The notes: generated from the letters alone by a model not told the origin. A DNA stretch of 64,000 bases from Acidimicrobiia bacterium (GCA_040881685.1 JBBECS010000019.1:62709-126708), one strand, 5' to 3'. Numbered from the stretch's first letter, positions 23,563 to 32,332 are shown. Made by a program: numbers and translations.

Positions 23563-25083
23563 TCAGAGCGCGCGCGTTGGCCGCCAGGCGCCCACGATGT
23601 CGCGGATCCGGCCAATGATCTCGCCAACGGTCGCGTAGGCCTTCACCGCCTCGATGCACGCATCCATCACGTTCTCGTTGCCGCGTACTGCCGCGGTGAT
23701 GTGATCAAGGGCCGTTTTGACGGCGTCGCTGTCGCGCCGCGCCCTCAGGGTGGAGAGCGCATCACGCTGTGCTTGTTCCGTCCTGGGATCGATCTCGAAA
23801 GCCGGGAGCGCGATCGGCTCTGAAGTGAAGCGGTTCACGCCGACCACGGTCGTCTCACCGGTTTCGACGTTGCGTGCTTGGCGGTAGGCGGCCTCGTTGA
23901 GTTCGTTCTGGAACCACCCGCTGCTGATGCACGCGATGGAACCGCCGCGTTGGTCGATGCGGTCCATCACCCCGAGGACTTGCGCTGCAAGCTCGTCGGT
24001 CAACGCCTCGACCGCGTATGACCCGGCGAAGGGGTCGAGAGTCTCGGTCACACCGGTTTCAAAGCACAGGATCTGCTGGGTTCGCAGTGCCACCGTGGCT
24101 GCGTCGCTTGTCGGCGTGCCGAGCGCTTCGTCGTACGCGCAGACGTGGAGTGTCTGGACGCCACCAAGAGCGGCCGCCAAGCCTTCGACCGTGGTACGGC
24201 TGATGTTGTTCAGTGGCTGCTGCGCGGTGAGCGACGAACCCGCGGTGAACGCGAAGATACGCAACTGGCTCGACTTCGGGTCCTTGGCGCCGTAACGGTC
24301 CCGCAGAAGGTGGGCCCAGACCCGGCGCGCGGCCCGGAACTTGGCGACCTCTTCGAGGATCTCGATACCGGACGAGAGGAACGCGAAGAGACTTGGCGCG
24401 AACTGGTCGACTGACAGTCCCCGGGCAATGGCGGCATCGAGGTACGCAATGGCGTTGGCGAACGTGAAGGCGATTTCCTGCACCGCATCGGATCCGGACT
24501 CGCGGATGTGGTAGCCGGAGATGGCGAGGGGCACCCAGTTGGGTACTTCCCGGGCGCAGTATTCGATCACGTCGACGGCCAAGCTCAGGGACGGTTCGGG
24601 CTCGAAGATCTGAGTGCCGCGAGCGATGAACTCTTTGAGGACATCGTTCTGGATGAACAGACCGAACTCGTTCGGGTCGACACCACGTTGCTCGGCGAGC
24701 GCGACGAACATGGCGGCCCACAGGTAGCCAATGGAATTTGCCGTCGTGCGAACTTGGGAGATCTGCTCGAGCGGAATGTCACGCATGAGGATCTCGATGT
24801 CGGCGAGACTGTCGATCGCCACACCGACCTTGCCGACCTCGCCCAGGGCCAAGTGGTCATCGGAGTCCAGGCCAAGCTGTGTGGGAAGGTCGAGAGCCAC
24901 CGAGAACCCGGTCTGGCCCGCGTCGAGCAGCTCACGGAAGCGCTGGTTGGTGTCGGCGGCAGAACCGAAGCCGGCGTACTGCCCCATGATCCAGGGTCCC
25001 GGCTGGTCGGTGACCCCGCGGGTGAACGGGAACTGGCCGGGCCGTTCGGCTCCTTCCGGGGCGTAATCGGCCCGAAGGGTCAT
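23563..25083 (-). CDS. B12-dependent acyl-CoA mutase, large subunit B
   Basis: A 506-residue second mutase barrel, paralogous to subunit A and convergent with it (9 bp between the genes). Motifs are WIMGQYAGFGSA, FSVALDLPTQLGLDSD, IQNDVLKEFIARG and AISGYHIRESGSD. It also keeps the tyrosine and arginine typical of dicarboxylic acyl-CoA substrates. Its start codon overlaps the stop of the CoA ligase upstream (ATGA), and a B12-binding subunit lies further upstream on the same strand, so ligase, small subunit and this large subunit probably form one functional set. The N-terminus is about 30 residues shorter than in subunit A. Confidence 0.92.
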   Translation of the reverse strand: MTLRADYAPEGAERPGQFPFTRGVTDQPGPWIMGQYAGFGSAADTNQRFRELLDAGQTGFSVALDLPTQLGLDSDDHLALGEVGKVGVAIDSLADIEILMRDIPLEQISQVRTTANSIGYLWAAMFVALAEQRGVDPNEFGLFIQNDVLKEFIARGTQIFEPEPSLSLAVDVIEYCAREVPNWVPLAISGYHIRESGSDAVQEIAFTFANAIAYLDAAIARGLSVDQFAPSLFAFLSSGIEILEEVAKFRAARRVWAHLLRDRYGAKDPKSSQLRIFAFTAGSSLTAQQPLNNISRTTVEGLAAALGGVQTLHVCAYDEALGTPTSDAATVALRTQQILCFETGVTETLDPFAGSYAVEALTDELAAQVLGVMDRIDQRGGSIACISSGWFQNELNEAAYRQARNVETGETTVVGVNRFTSEPIALPAFEIDPRTEQAQRDALSTLRARRDSDAVKTALDHITAAVRGNENVMDACIEAVKAYATVGEIIGRIRDIVGAWRPTRAL

Positions 25084-26612
25084 CGGTTCACCCTTTCGGC
25101 CTCGAGGTCCAGACGAAGCTGCTTTTTCGAGATCTTGCCCGTGGCCTGAAGCGGGAACGCATCGACCTGCCGAATGTCCTTCGGCTTCTTGTAGGCGGAG
25201 AGTCGCTGGCGACAGTGGGCGAGCACCGACTCCACGGCGACGTGCTCACCGTCCCGAACGGAGTAGAGCGCAACGATGCGCTGGCCCCATTCCGCGTCCT
25301 GAACGCCAACAACAGCGACCTCGGCGATGCCTGGCAGCTCAGCGATGACGTCTTCGACCTCGCGGGGATAGACGTTGTAGCCCCCGGAGATGATCATGTC
25401 GCCCTTGCGGTCTACGAGGTACACCCGTCCGGCCGAATCGAGCTTGCCGAGGTCGCCCGTGTGGAGCCATCCATCGACCACGGACTTGGCCGCGGATTCA
25501 TCCGCGATACCCCAGTAGCCGGACATCGTGTGGTCACCACGGGTGATGAGCTCGCCGACCTCTCCAGGGGGGACCGTGGAACCGTGCTCGTCGACGATGC
25601 GAACCTCGACGCCAGCGCACGGAAAACCAGCCGACGTGAGCAGCTCAGGATGCGACGTGATGCCCAGCGCGTGATCGTCCGCCGAGAGCACCGTCACGGG
25701 CGGGATCGCCTCGACCAACCCGTACATTTGGATGAGGTTCGAAGTGATCCGTTCGAAGCTTTCGCGGATCTGCTCCGATGGCATCGGCGAGCCTGCATAG
25801 ACCAGGCGTTGCAGGCGTGATGTATCCAACGCGTTCAAGTCGTCGTGCATCAAGAGTCGCGCCACCATCGTGGGTACGAGCACTGTCCCCGTCACCCCAC
25901 GGTGGTTGACCGCCTCGAACAGGTCGTCGGGATCGAAGGTTGGGAGAATGAGTTGGCGGGCACCCATCAGGAAGTGTGGAAGCACGAAGAGGCCGCTGGC
26001 GTGGGTGATGGGACCGGCATGGCACCAGACATCGGCCGGCGTCGGCGTCATGATGTCAGTGAGGATGTTGTAGAGGCTCGCGATGCGATTCTGATGGGTC
26101 CGAGTCGCACCCTTGGGCTTTCCGGTGGTGCCGGACGAGTAGTTGAGTGAGATGAGCGTGTCCGGCGCAATGTCGTCTGTGAGATGGGGTTCGGAATCCG
26201 CAAGGAACCGGTCGTAGGGAATGCCGTCTCCATCGCCGATCACGATCGTGTGGTCCACGACATCCCGCAGTTCCTGAATCCTGTCTGCGAACTCGGCGCG
26301 ATGAATGAGGGCTTTGGCGTCGCAGTCGCGTGCGATGCGACACCAGTCGCTTGGGCTCAGGCGATAGTTCAAGGCGACTCGGACGAGCCCAGCCGAGGAG
26401 ATGCCGAAGTCGGTCTCGACGTAGGCGATCCCGTTCGATTGGAGATCAAGGACGCGGTCGCCCGGCGCCAATCCCAGGTTGAGCAGGCCACGACCGAGGC
26501 GCCGCGAGCGGTCGGCGACCTCGACAAAGGACAGCTGTCGCCCTGGTTCTTCGAGGGCGATGCCGGTGCCATGCCGCTGCGCTGCCCGCGCCACGAGAGT
26601 GCCGAGGTTCAT
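25080..26612 (-). CDS. AMP-dependent acyl-CoA ligase
   Basis: A 510-residue ANL ligase: P-loop YSSGTTGKPKGATRTH, A5 QMYGLVEAIPPVT, A7/A8 HTGDLGKLDSAGRVYLVDRK with GDMIISGGYNVYP, and the C-terminal lysine in LQATGKISKKQLR. The resemblance is to general FadD-type fatty or branched acid ligases. An AGGAGAGG ribosome-binding site precedes the ATG. It is translationally coupled to mutase subunit B, which suggests that the acid it activates, or a product of it, is the mutase substrate. A palindrome-type site lies 10-36 bp upstream. Confidence 0.92.
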   Translation of the reverse strand: MNLGTLVARAAQRHGTGIALEEPGRQLSFVEVADRSRRLGRGLLNLGLAPGDRVLDLQSNGIAYVETDFGISSAGLVRVALNYRLSPSDWCRIARDCDAKALIHRAEFADRIQELRDVVDHTIVIGDGDGIPYDRFLADSEPHLTDDIAPDTLISLNYSSGTTGKPKGATRTHQNRIASLYNILTDIMTPTPADVWCHAGPITHASGLFVLPHFLMGARQLILPTFDPDDLFEAVNHRGVTGTVLVPTMVARLLMHDDLNALDTSRLQRLVYAGSPMPSEQIRESFERITSNLIQMYGLVEAIPPVTVLSADDHALGITSHPELLTSAGFPCAGVEVRIVDEHGSTVPPGEVGELITRGDHTMSGYWGIADESAAKSVVDGWLHTGDLGKLDSAGRVYLVDRKGDMIISGGYNVYPREVEDVIAELPGIAEVAVVGVQDAEWGQRIVALYSVRDGEHVAVESVLAHCRQRLSAYKKPKDIRQVDAFPLQATGKISKKQLRLDLEAERVNR

Positions 26613-26621
26613 GCCTCTCCT

Positions 26622-26648
26622 GATCTACTGAACGTGTGACGGTCGCCA
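26622..26648 (-). promoter_or_regulatory. Promoter-like palindrome upstream of the CoA ligase (site 4)
   Basis: Minus strand TGGCGACCGTCA (26648-26637) with TAGATC (26627-26622) at the standard 21-bp offset. Transcription from it would start about 3 bp before the ATG and omit the ribosome-binding site, which weakens the case. On the plus strand a CATAGA also sits at the same offset (26658-26663), inside the neighbouring gene's end. Confidence 0.4.
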
Positions 26649-26656
26649 CAATAACG

Positions 26657-27088
26657 TCATAGAGGCTCGGCGGGCTCGTCGCGGCGGGCGGCAAGCGCAC
26701 CCTTGAGCCACGAGACAATCTCGCCGAGGGGTGCCCCAGGTGTGAAGACACGGGCAATCCCGGCGTGCTCGAGTTGCGCGATGTGCGCGTCAGGGATCAC
26801 GCCGCCGCCGAACACGAGGACGTGGTCGAGGTGACGGGCGCGGAGTTCCCGGACGACGGCGGGGAACACGGTGGCGTGTGCTCCGGAGAGGGATGACAGG
26901 CCGACAGCATCCACATCTTCCTGGAGGGCGACCTCGGCGATGGCCTCGGGGGACTGTCGCAGCCCGGAGTAGATGACTTCGAACCCGGCGTCGCGCAAGG
27001 TCATCGCTACGACCTTGGCACCGCGGTCGTGACCGTCGAGGCCGGGCTTGGCGACGAGCACACGCCAAGTGCGGGGCGAGCTCATCAT
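26657..27088 (-). CDS. B12-binding small subunit of an acyl-CoA mutase (copy 2)
   Basis: A 143-residue stand-alone cobalamin-binding domain, paralogous to copy 1 (shared core VLIAKPGLDGHDRGAKVV versus VLVAKPGLDGHDRGAKVV). It has the histidine ligand in DGHDRG, SSLSGAH and FGGGVIPDAHI. The start ATG at 27088 (or 27085) overlaps the stop of the acyl-CoA synthetase (ATGATGA), giving translational coupling. The longer open frame lies inside the upstream gene. It probably serves mutase subunit B downstream. Confidence 0.93.
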   Translation of the reverse strand: MMSSPRTWRVLVAKPGLDGHDRGAKVVAMTLRDAGFEVIYSGLRQSPEAIAEVALQEDVDAVGLSSLSGAHATVFPAVVRELRARHLDHVLVFGGGVIPDAHIAQLEHAGIARVFTPGAPLGEIVSWLKGALAARRDEPAEPL

Positions 27089-29139
27089 TTCGCGCGCGGT
27101 TCGACGTAGGCCGCGTCGAGGATACGGATCCCGGTGGGGAACACGGCAACGGGATTGAGGTCGAGCTCGAACCCCGCGGGCCATCCGTCGACGATCTGTG
27201 AGACCGTCGCGACGAGCTGAGCGAGGGACGGAATGTCACCCGCGGGCTGCCCTCGTGTGCTCGTGAGGAGCCGTCCGACCGCGGTTTCGGCGATCATCGC
27301 CGCGGCCTCGTGCATATCGACTGGGGCCAGGCGCACGGTGACGTCACCCATCGCCTCGGTGTGAATGCCGCCGGTGCCGACGCTGACGACCGGGCCCAAC
27401 GGCGTCGATGCGACGCCCACCAGAACTTCGGTGTGCCCAGTGACCATCTCCTCGAAGCGCACTTCGCCACCGAGCTGCTTCAGGCGTTGGTACACGCGCG
27501 ATGCAGTCTCAGGTGTGATCCCGAGCTCGACGCCGCCCGCGTCGGTCTTGTGCAGGAGGCCGGGCACGACGGCCTTGCCCACCGCGAGCCCGCCGAGCTC
27601 GAGGACGGCGTCTTGGGCATCGGAGTCGGAGTGAACGAGACGGCCCCGCGTGACAGGTAGCCCGGCCGCGGCCAGGAGCAGCTTGAGGCTGTGCTCGTCG
27701 GCATGTGATGGAGGCGTGACTGATTGCAGGGTCAAAACCGTTGGGCTCCGACCTTCTGCCCACACTGTCCACAGCGCGTCGGCAGCCCGAACTGCTCGCG
27801 TCGGCGTCGTGTACGAAGGGATTCCTGCGTGTCGCAACGCGTCTTTGGCCAGCGGCGCGAGAAAATCCCCACCAGTTCGAGCGACTAGCACGGGCTTCCC
27901 TGATCGGGCTGCCACAGTCCCCAGGGTGCTGACAATGGCATCCACGTCATCGTCGACGAGGACACAGAAGCAGGCAATGATCGTGTCGACGCCAGGATCG
28001 TCCGCGACGGCGTCCAAACAGCGGGAAAAGACCGAGACGTCCGACATCACGGTGGCGGTGACGTCGACCGGATTGGTGGTCGACCCGAACGCGGGGACGA
28101 ACTCGTCGAGCACAGCCTGGGTTGCTTCCCCGAGAGTGGCCAGTGTGAGCGTGCTCGATTCAATCGCGTCGGTGGCAAGGATTCCCGATCCGCCGGAGGT
28201 GGAGACGACCGCGACGCGAGGACCTGCCGGCCGCCGCGGCTGGCTGAAGGCTTCTCCGAAGTCGAGGAGCTCGTCGACGTCCTGCGCACGCGCGATGCCG
28301 TACTTGCGTAACGCCGCGTTGACCACTCGGTCTGCCGTGGCAAGGGCGCCCGTATGGGAGGCAGCGGCGGAGGCGCCGGCGTCACTTCCGCCGGCCTTGA
28401 TGAACGCCATCGGCTTTCCAAGGACTGCAAGACGTCGGAGCGCGTTCGCGTCGGAGAGCTGCTCGAGGTATGCAAGCAGCGCGTGACACGACTGGAGTTG
28501 TGCGAGCGCTTCGAGAACCTCGAGCGCTGTCACGTCGGCCTCGTTGCCGGTGTTGATGGCCCACCCCAATCCGAGGCCGCGCTCCAACGCGAGGCTGACG
28601 GCGCCGAAGCCGAGTGCACCGCTCTGGCTCACAAAACCGATGTTGCCGGTCTGCCACGGGACTTCCCGTGCCGAGAACAGAGGGGTGAAGGTCGCCATGA
28701 GCTTGGTCGCGAAGCCAACGGCGCCGATGCAGTTCGGCCCTAGGAGACGGATGCCGGCGGACTTGGCGCGAGATTCGATTTCGCGTTGGAGCGCTGCGCC
28801 TTCGGGGCCGGCTTCGGCGAAGCCTGAGGCGCCGATGATGACCATCGGAATGCCGGCTGCGGCACATTCATCGATGGTGTCCGCGACGTGTGTGGCGCTG
28901 ACCATGACCAGCGCCAAGTCGATCGGCATCGGCGCGACGGCGAGCGACGGGTAGCTGGGGAGGCCGTGCACCTCCTTCGCGGACGGGTTGATCGGAACGA
29001 TCGTGCCGGCGTATCCATAACGCTGCAGGTACTTGATCGGTAGGGATCCCAGCGCGCCGTCTCGGTTGCTTGCACCGACGATCGCTATCGATCGGGCTTC
29101 CCAGAGATACTCCAGCGCGGACGTGGTCGCTGCCGTCAC
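27085..29139 (-). CDS. ADP-forming acyl-CoA synthetase (acetyl-CoA synthetase-like, fused)
   Basis: A 684-residue single-chain NDP-forming acyl-CoA synthetase. Order: CoA-binding Rossmann domain (residues about 5-130, ARSIAIVGASNRDGALG), a succinyl-CoA-ligase-like domain (GPNCIGAVGF, GFVSQSGALGFGAVSL), a linker with the conserved histidine in ASHTGALATADRV, and a C-terminal ATP-grasp domain (LAVGKAVVPGLLHKTDAGG). It converts acyl-CoA plus ADP and phosphate to acid plus ATP, or the reverse. The start is GTG 29139, overlapping the RidA stop by 4 bp; the longer open frame is antisense-free but falls within RidA. It could conserve the energy of a thioester released by the pathway. Confidence 0.9.
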   Translation of the reverse strand: MTAATTSALEYLWEARSIAIVGASNRDGALGSLPIKYLQRYGYAGTIVPINPSAKEVHGLPSYPSLAVAPMPIDLALVMVSATHVADTIDECAAAGIPMVIIGASGFAEAGPEGAALQREIESRAKSAGIRLLGPNCIGAVGFATKLMATFTPLFSAREVPWQTGNIGFVSQSGALGFGAVSLALERGLGLGWAINTGNEADVTALEVLEALAQLQSCHALLAYLEQLSDANALRRLAVLGKPMAFIKAGGSDAGASAAASHTGALATADRVVNAALRKYGIARAQDVDELLDFGEAFSQPRRPAGPRVAVVSTSGGSGILATDAIESSTLTLATLGEATQAVLDEFVPAFGSTTNPVDVTATVMSDVSVFSRCLDAVADDPGVDTIIACFCVLVDDDVDAIVSTLGTVAARSGKPVLVARTGGDFLAPLAKDALRHAGIPSYTTPTRAVRAADALWTVWAEGRSPTVLTLQSVTPPSHADEHSLKLLLAAAGLPVTRGRLVHSDSDAQDAVLELGGLAVGKAVVPGLLHKTDAGGVELGITPETASRVYQRLKQLGGEVRFEEMVTGHTEVLVGVASTPLGPVVSVGTGGIHTEAMGDVTVRLAPVDMHEAAAMIAETAVGRLLTSTRGQPAGDIPSLAQLVATVSQIVDGWPAGFELDLNPVAVFPTGIRILDAAYVEPRAK

Positions 29140-29531
29140 GGCCGAATCACGAAACCGTCGAGTTCGATCAGCGCGGCTGGGTCGAACAGGCGTTGCACTC
29201 CGACGAAGGTCATTGCGGGGTACTCGCGACCAACGAGCCGTTGCCAGATGCGCCCAAGATCCTTGAGACTGTTCAGGTACCCCTCCACATCGGTGCAATA
29301 CACGACGAGCTTGGCGAGGTGGTCAACACTTGCGCCAGCGCCGGTGATCGCCTCTACGAGGTTTGCAAGTGCGCGCTCGAACTGGTCGACGACAGTCTCG
29401 CCAACGATGGCGCCCGTAGCGTCTTGCGCTGTCTGGCCCGCGAGGAAGACGACCTGTCCGTTGCCGTGGACGACATGGCTAAACCCGGTTGGCGGACTCA
29501 GCGAAGGGGGATTCACGCGCTTGATCGTCAT
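29136..29531 (-). CDS. RidA/YjgF-family protein
   Basis: A 131-residue trimer-forming RidA-fold protein (HVVHGNGQVVFLAGQTAQDA; YCTDVEGYLNSLKDLGRIW; PAMTFVGVQRLFDPAALIELD). The arginine used by imine deaminases is normally in a C-terminal R-x-x-V-E-V context; here the matching stretch reads LFDPAALIELD, so classical 2-iminopropanoate deaminase activity is doubtful. It overlaps both the SDR upstream (ATGA) and the acyl-CoA synthetase downstream (GTGA), so it is tightly bound into this CoA operon. RidA paralogues of catabolic clusters often act on enamines or as hydrolases; the function is open. Confidence 0.88.
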   Translation of the reverse strand: MTIKRVNPPSLSPPTGFSHVVHGNGQVVFLAGQTAQDATGAIVGETVVDQFERALANLVEAITGAGASVDHLAKLVVYCTDVEGYLNSLKDLGRIWQRLVGREYPAMTFVGVQRLFDPAALIELDGFVIRP

Positions 29532-30286
29532 GACAGCAGTGTCCCTCCATCGATCACCAGAGATTGCCCGTTGATGCTTCCCTCGCAGGCGAGGTAGAGC
29601 ACTGCGCGGGCTACTTCATCGCTGGTAATGAATTGTCCGTGGCCCTGCATGTGTGCGAGTCGGTCACGCGCAGTCTCTTCAGTCGCGCCGGTGGCTGCAG
29701 CGATGTTGGCCACCGACGTATCGGTCAAGTCGGTGTCGACGAACCCGGGGCACACGGCATTGATCGTCACGCCACTGCCAGCGACCTCGGCAGCAACTGC
29801 ACGGACCAAGCCCAGCAGCCCATGTTTTGATGCGGCGTAGGCGCTGACATAGGGGGCGCCAGCCCGAGATGTGGTGGAGCCCGTGACGATCACCCGACCC
29901 CAATCGTTGCTCACCATTCGCGGGACTGTCCGGCGGACGCATCGAAAGGCTGCTGTGAGATTCACGTTGATGTGAAGGTCCCAAAGTTCGTCGTCAGTTC
30001 GCGCCAGCGGTGCCGAGCGCGCAACTCCAGCGTTGGCCGCGAGGATTTCAACCGGACCCCATTCGTTTTCCACGAGTGAGAACAAGCGGTCGACGTCGTC
30101 GCCGTTTGTGAGATCGGCAGCGACCACCATGGTTGGCCCCACGAGGGTGCTGGCCGTCGCGTCTAGCTCTGACTGGGTGCGCGCGGTCAGCGCGACTCGG
30201 TGACCGTGAGCAGAAAGGTGGCGAGCGATGGCGGCGCCAATACCTCGCCCCGCCCCGGTGACGACGCTCGTTCGCGACGGTTCCAC
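29528..30286 (-). CDS. Short-chain dehydrogenase/reductase
   Basis: A 252-residue classical SDR: SVVTGAGRGIGAAIARHL, AANAGVARSAPL, VIVTGSTTSRAG for the serine and YVSAYAASKHG for tyrosine and lysine. Arginine in ALTARTQSELD after the second strand suggests NADP. I chose the GTG at 30286: a candidate -10 (CAAGTT, 30331-30326) would start transcription near 30319, so the upstream ATG at 30337 would not be in the mRNA. It heads the operon SDR-RidA-acyl-CoA synthetase-B12 subunit. It probably handles a hydroxyacyl intermediate. Confidence 0.9.
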   Translation of the reverse strand: MEPSRTSVVTGAGRGIGAAIARHLSAHGHRVALTARTQSELDATASTLVGPTMVVAADLTNGDDVDRLFSLVENEWGPVEILAANAGVARSAPLARTDDELWDLHINVNLTAAFRCVRRTVPRMVSNDWGRVIVTGSTTSRAGAPYVSAYAASKHGLLGLVRAVAAEVAGSGVTINAVCPGFVDTDLTDTSVANIAAATGATEETARDRLAHMQGHGQFITSDEVARAVLYLACEGSINGQSLVIDGGTLLS

Positions 30287-30325
30287 GGTTGGCGGGACTC
30301 CCCGATGTGAGCCTGGACCCGGCCG

Positions 30326-30353
30326 AACTTGCCACATCTCGTTGCGCTCGTCA
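30326..30353. promoter_or_regulatory. Divergent promoter region with palindrome (site 5)
   Basis: TTGCGCTCGTCA at 30342-30353. Minus strand: CAAGTT (30331-30326) lies 22 bp after the first palindrome base and has the same ATGTGGCAAG context as the SDR promoter at site 2. Plus strand: the hexamer at the standard offset overlaps the thiolase ATG, so it is unlikely to be used. TTGCCA at 30330 and CAAAAT 17 bp later would instead give a leaderless thiolase mRNA. Confidence 0.45.
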
Positions 30354-30365
30354 AAATTTCGGCAT

Positions 30366-31541
30366 ATGCGCCCCGCCTACATCCTCGATGCCGTGCGCAC
30401 GCCCTTCGGCAAGCGCGGTGGTGGCCTCTCGGGGCTGCGAACCGATGATTTGGCCGCGCTGCCGATTGCGGCGTTGGTCGCACGTCAACCGCGCCTCGAC
30501 CCGGCGACGATCGAGGATGTGGTGCTGGGGAACACGAATGGCGCCGGTGAGGACAACCGCAATGTCGGCCGCATGGCGGCCCTGCTGGCGGGGCTGCCGG
30601 TGACGGTGCCCGGCGCGACCGTGAACCGATTGTGTGGATCGGGCGCGGAGGCGTTGGTCCAAGCGGCGCGGGCAATCGCGATCGATGATGCGCAACTGAT
30701 CGTCGCCGGTGGGGTCGAGAGCATGAGCCGAGCCCCGTTCGTGGTGGCGCGACCCGATGCCGCGTTCCCGCGTTCGCTCGAGCTTGTGGACAGCACCGTC
30801 GGCTGGCGCTTCGTCAATCCGGGCTTCCCCGCCGAATGGACCAACTCGTTGGGCGGCGTCGTCGAAACCGTTGCCACGGAGTACGGAATTGAGCGTGACG
30901 CGCAGGACGCATGGGCATTGAGGAGTCATCGAGCTGCGTCCGCCGCGTGGGCGTCGGGTGCGTTCGAGCAAAACGTCGTGCCCGCCGGCGGTCTCGCCCG
31001 GGATGAATCGATTCGAGATGACGCGAGTTTGAGTGCACTGGCCAAGTTGCCGTCTGCCTTTTCGTCAGATGGGACGGTCACGGCCGGCAACTCGTCGCCC
31101 ATCAACGATGGGGCTGCGGCGGCTCTCATCGGCAGCGCTCACGCCGTCGAACGCTTTGGAATCGATCCGATCGGCGCGATCATGGCATCGAGTGTCGTCG
31201 GGACCGCGCCCGACCGCTTTCCTGTTGCGCCCGTTGAGGCGATCCGAAACGTTGCGAAGCGTGTCGCGGTGCCGCTCGAGCAGTTCGACCTTATCGAGAT
31301 CAATGAAGCGTTCGCGGCAATGGTGTTGTGCACGCTCCAAGACCTTCCGGAGCTAGAGCGCGAACGGGTGAACGTGAACGGTGGCGCAATCGCAATGGGG
31401 CACCCCTTGGGTGCGTCCGCAGTGAGGATCGTCATCGACCTCTGCGTGGAGCTCCGTCGACGCGGGGGTGGGCGTGGCATCGCCGCGGCGTGTATTGGTG
31501 TGGGTCAAGGAATCGCGATCGCTTGTGAGGTGGATCCGTGA
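30366..31541 (+). CDS. Thiolase (acetyl-CoA C-acyltransferase)
   Basis: A 391-residue thiolase with complete active site: nucleophilic cysteine in NRLCGSGAEALVQAA, the INEAFAAM segment, histidine in GGAIAMGHPLGASAVRI and the second cysteine in AACIGVGQG. The N-terminus AYILDAVRTPFGKRGG is typical of degradative 3-ketoacyl-CoA thiolases of the PcaF/FadA type. The ATG at 30366 has no ribosome-binding site, which fits a leaderless transcript. Its stop overlaps the GTG of the MenB/BadI-like gene, so ring cleavage and thiolysis are likely linked. Confidence 0.94.
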   Translation: MRPAYILDAVRTPFGKRGGGLSGLRTDDLAALPIAALVARQPRLDPATIEDVVLGNTNGAGEDNRNVGRMAALLAGLPVTVPGATVNRLCGSGAEALVQAARAIAIDDAQLIVAGGVESMSRAPFVVARPDAAFPRSLELVDSTVGWRFVNPGFPAEWTNSLGGVVETVATEYGIERDAQDAWALRSHRAASAAWASGAFEQNVVPAGGLARDESIRDDASLSALAKLPSAFSSDGTVTAGNSSPINDGAAAALIGSAHAVERFGIDPIGAIMASSVVGTAPDRFPVAPVEAIRNVAKRVAVPLEQFDLIEINEAFAAMVLCTLQDLPELERERVNVNGGAIAMGHPLGASAVRIVIDLCVELRRRGGGRGIAAACIGVGQGIAIACEVDP

Positions 31542-32332
31542 GGGAATTTGAAGATGTCGTGTACGAGGTCGACCAAGGGGTCGCGGTCATCACGATCAAT
31601 CGTCCCGACCGAATGAACGCGTTTCGGGCCCGTACGGTCGAGGATCTGATCAACGCGTTCAAGCGGGCATGGGCGGACGGAGCCGTGGGCGCAGTTGTCC
31701 TGACTGGCGCCGGGGAGCGGGCGTTCTGCGCCGGCGGCGACCAGAAGCAGCGTCTGGAGACCGGCACGTATGGGCAGAGCGAGACTGAGTCCGGCCTCTT
31801 CGAGATCCAACGTCTCCACGAGACGATTCGCAACATCCCCAAGCCGGTGATCGCGGCGGTCAATGGCTTCGCGATCGGCGGTGGCCATGTGCTTCATGTG
31901 CTGTGCGACTTGACGATCGCGGCCGAACACGCGCGGTTCGGACAGACCGGACCGCGCGTAGGGAGCTTCGACGCAGGGTTCGGGACGGCTTACCTCGCCC
32001 GAGTCGTGGGGGAGAAGCGCGCCCGCCAGATCTGGTTCCTGCTCGACCAGTACGACGCGACGACCGCGGAGCGTTGGGGGCTGGTCAACGAGGTGGTTCC
32101 CTCGGATCAACTCCTTTCCAAGGCCACCGAGTGGGGGCGTCGCATGTGCGCGCTGTCGCCAACCGCGTTGCGCTTTCTCAAGCACAGTTTCAACGCGGAC
32201 AGCGACCACCTTGTCGGACTCGGGAACATGGCCTACGCGGGTCTGGATCTCTTCACGACAACCGCAGAGGCGACCGAGGGGTACACGGCATTCAACGAGC
32301 GTCGCGACCCCGACTTCTCAGCCTTCCGCTAG
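31538..32332 (+). CDS. MenB/BadI-like crotonase (probable ring-cleaving hydrolase)
   Basis: A 264-residue crotonase much closer to MenB and BadI than to enoyl-CoA hydratases: FCAGGDQKQR, GFAIGGGHVLHVLCDLTIAA, FGQTGPRVGSFDAGFGTAY, RQIWFLLDQYDA and the C-terminal AFNERRDPDFSAF. The aspartate of GSFDAG is kept. The MenB tyrosine near the C-terminus (Tyr258 of E. coli) is replaced by threonine (LFTTTAEATEG). In a thiolase/acyl-CoA operon, a BadI-type hydrolytic cleavage of a cyclic beta-ketoacyl-CoA is more plausible than menaquinone synthesis. Starts on GTG overlapping the thiolase stop by 4 bp. Confidence 0.88.
   Translation: MREFEDVVYEVDQGVAVITINRPDRMNAFRARTVEDLINAFKRAWADGAVGAVVLTGAGERAFCAGGDQKQRLETGTYGQSETESGLFEIQRLHETIRNIPKPVIAAVNGFAIGGGHVLHVLCDLTIAAEHARFGQTGPRVGSFDAGFGTAYLARVVGEKRARQIWFLLDQYDATTAERWGLVNEVVPSDQLLSKATEWGRRMCALSPTALRFLKHSFNADSDHLVGLGNMAYAGLDLFTTTAEATEGYTAFNERRDPDFSAFR

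Noticed and set aside
31538..32332. Menaquinone biosynthesis gene menB
   Set aside because: No other men genes nearby, a thiolase operon context and loss of the MenB tyrosine argue for a degradative role.
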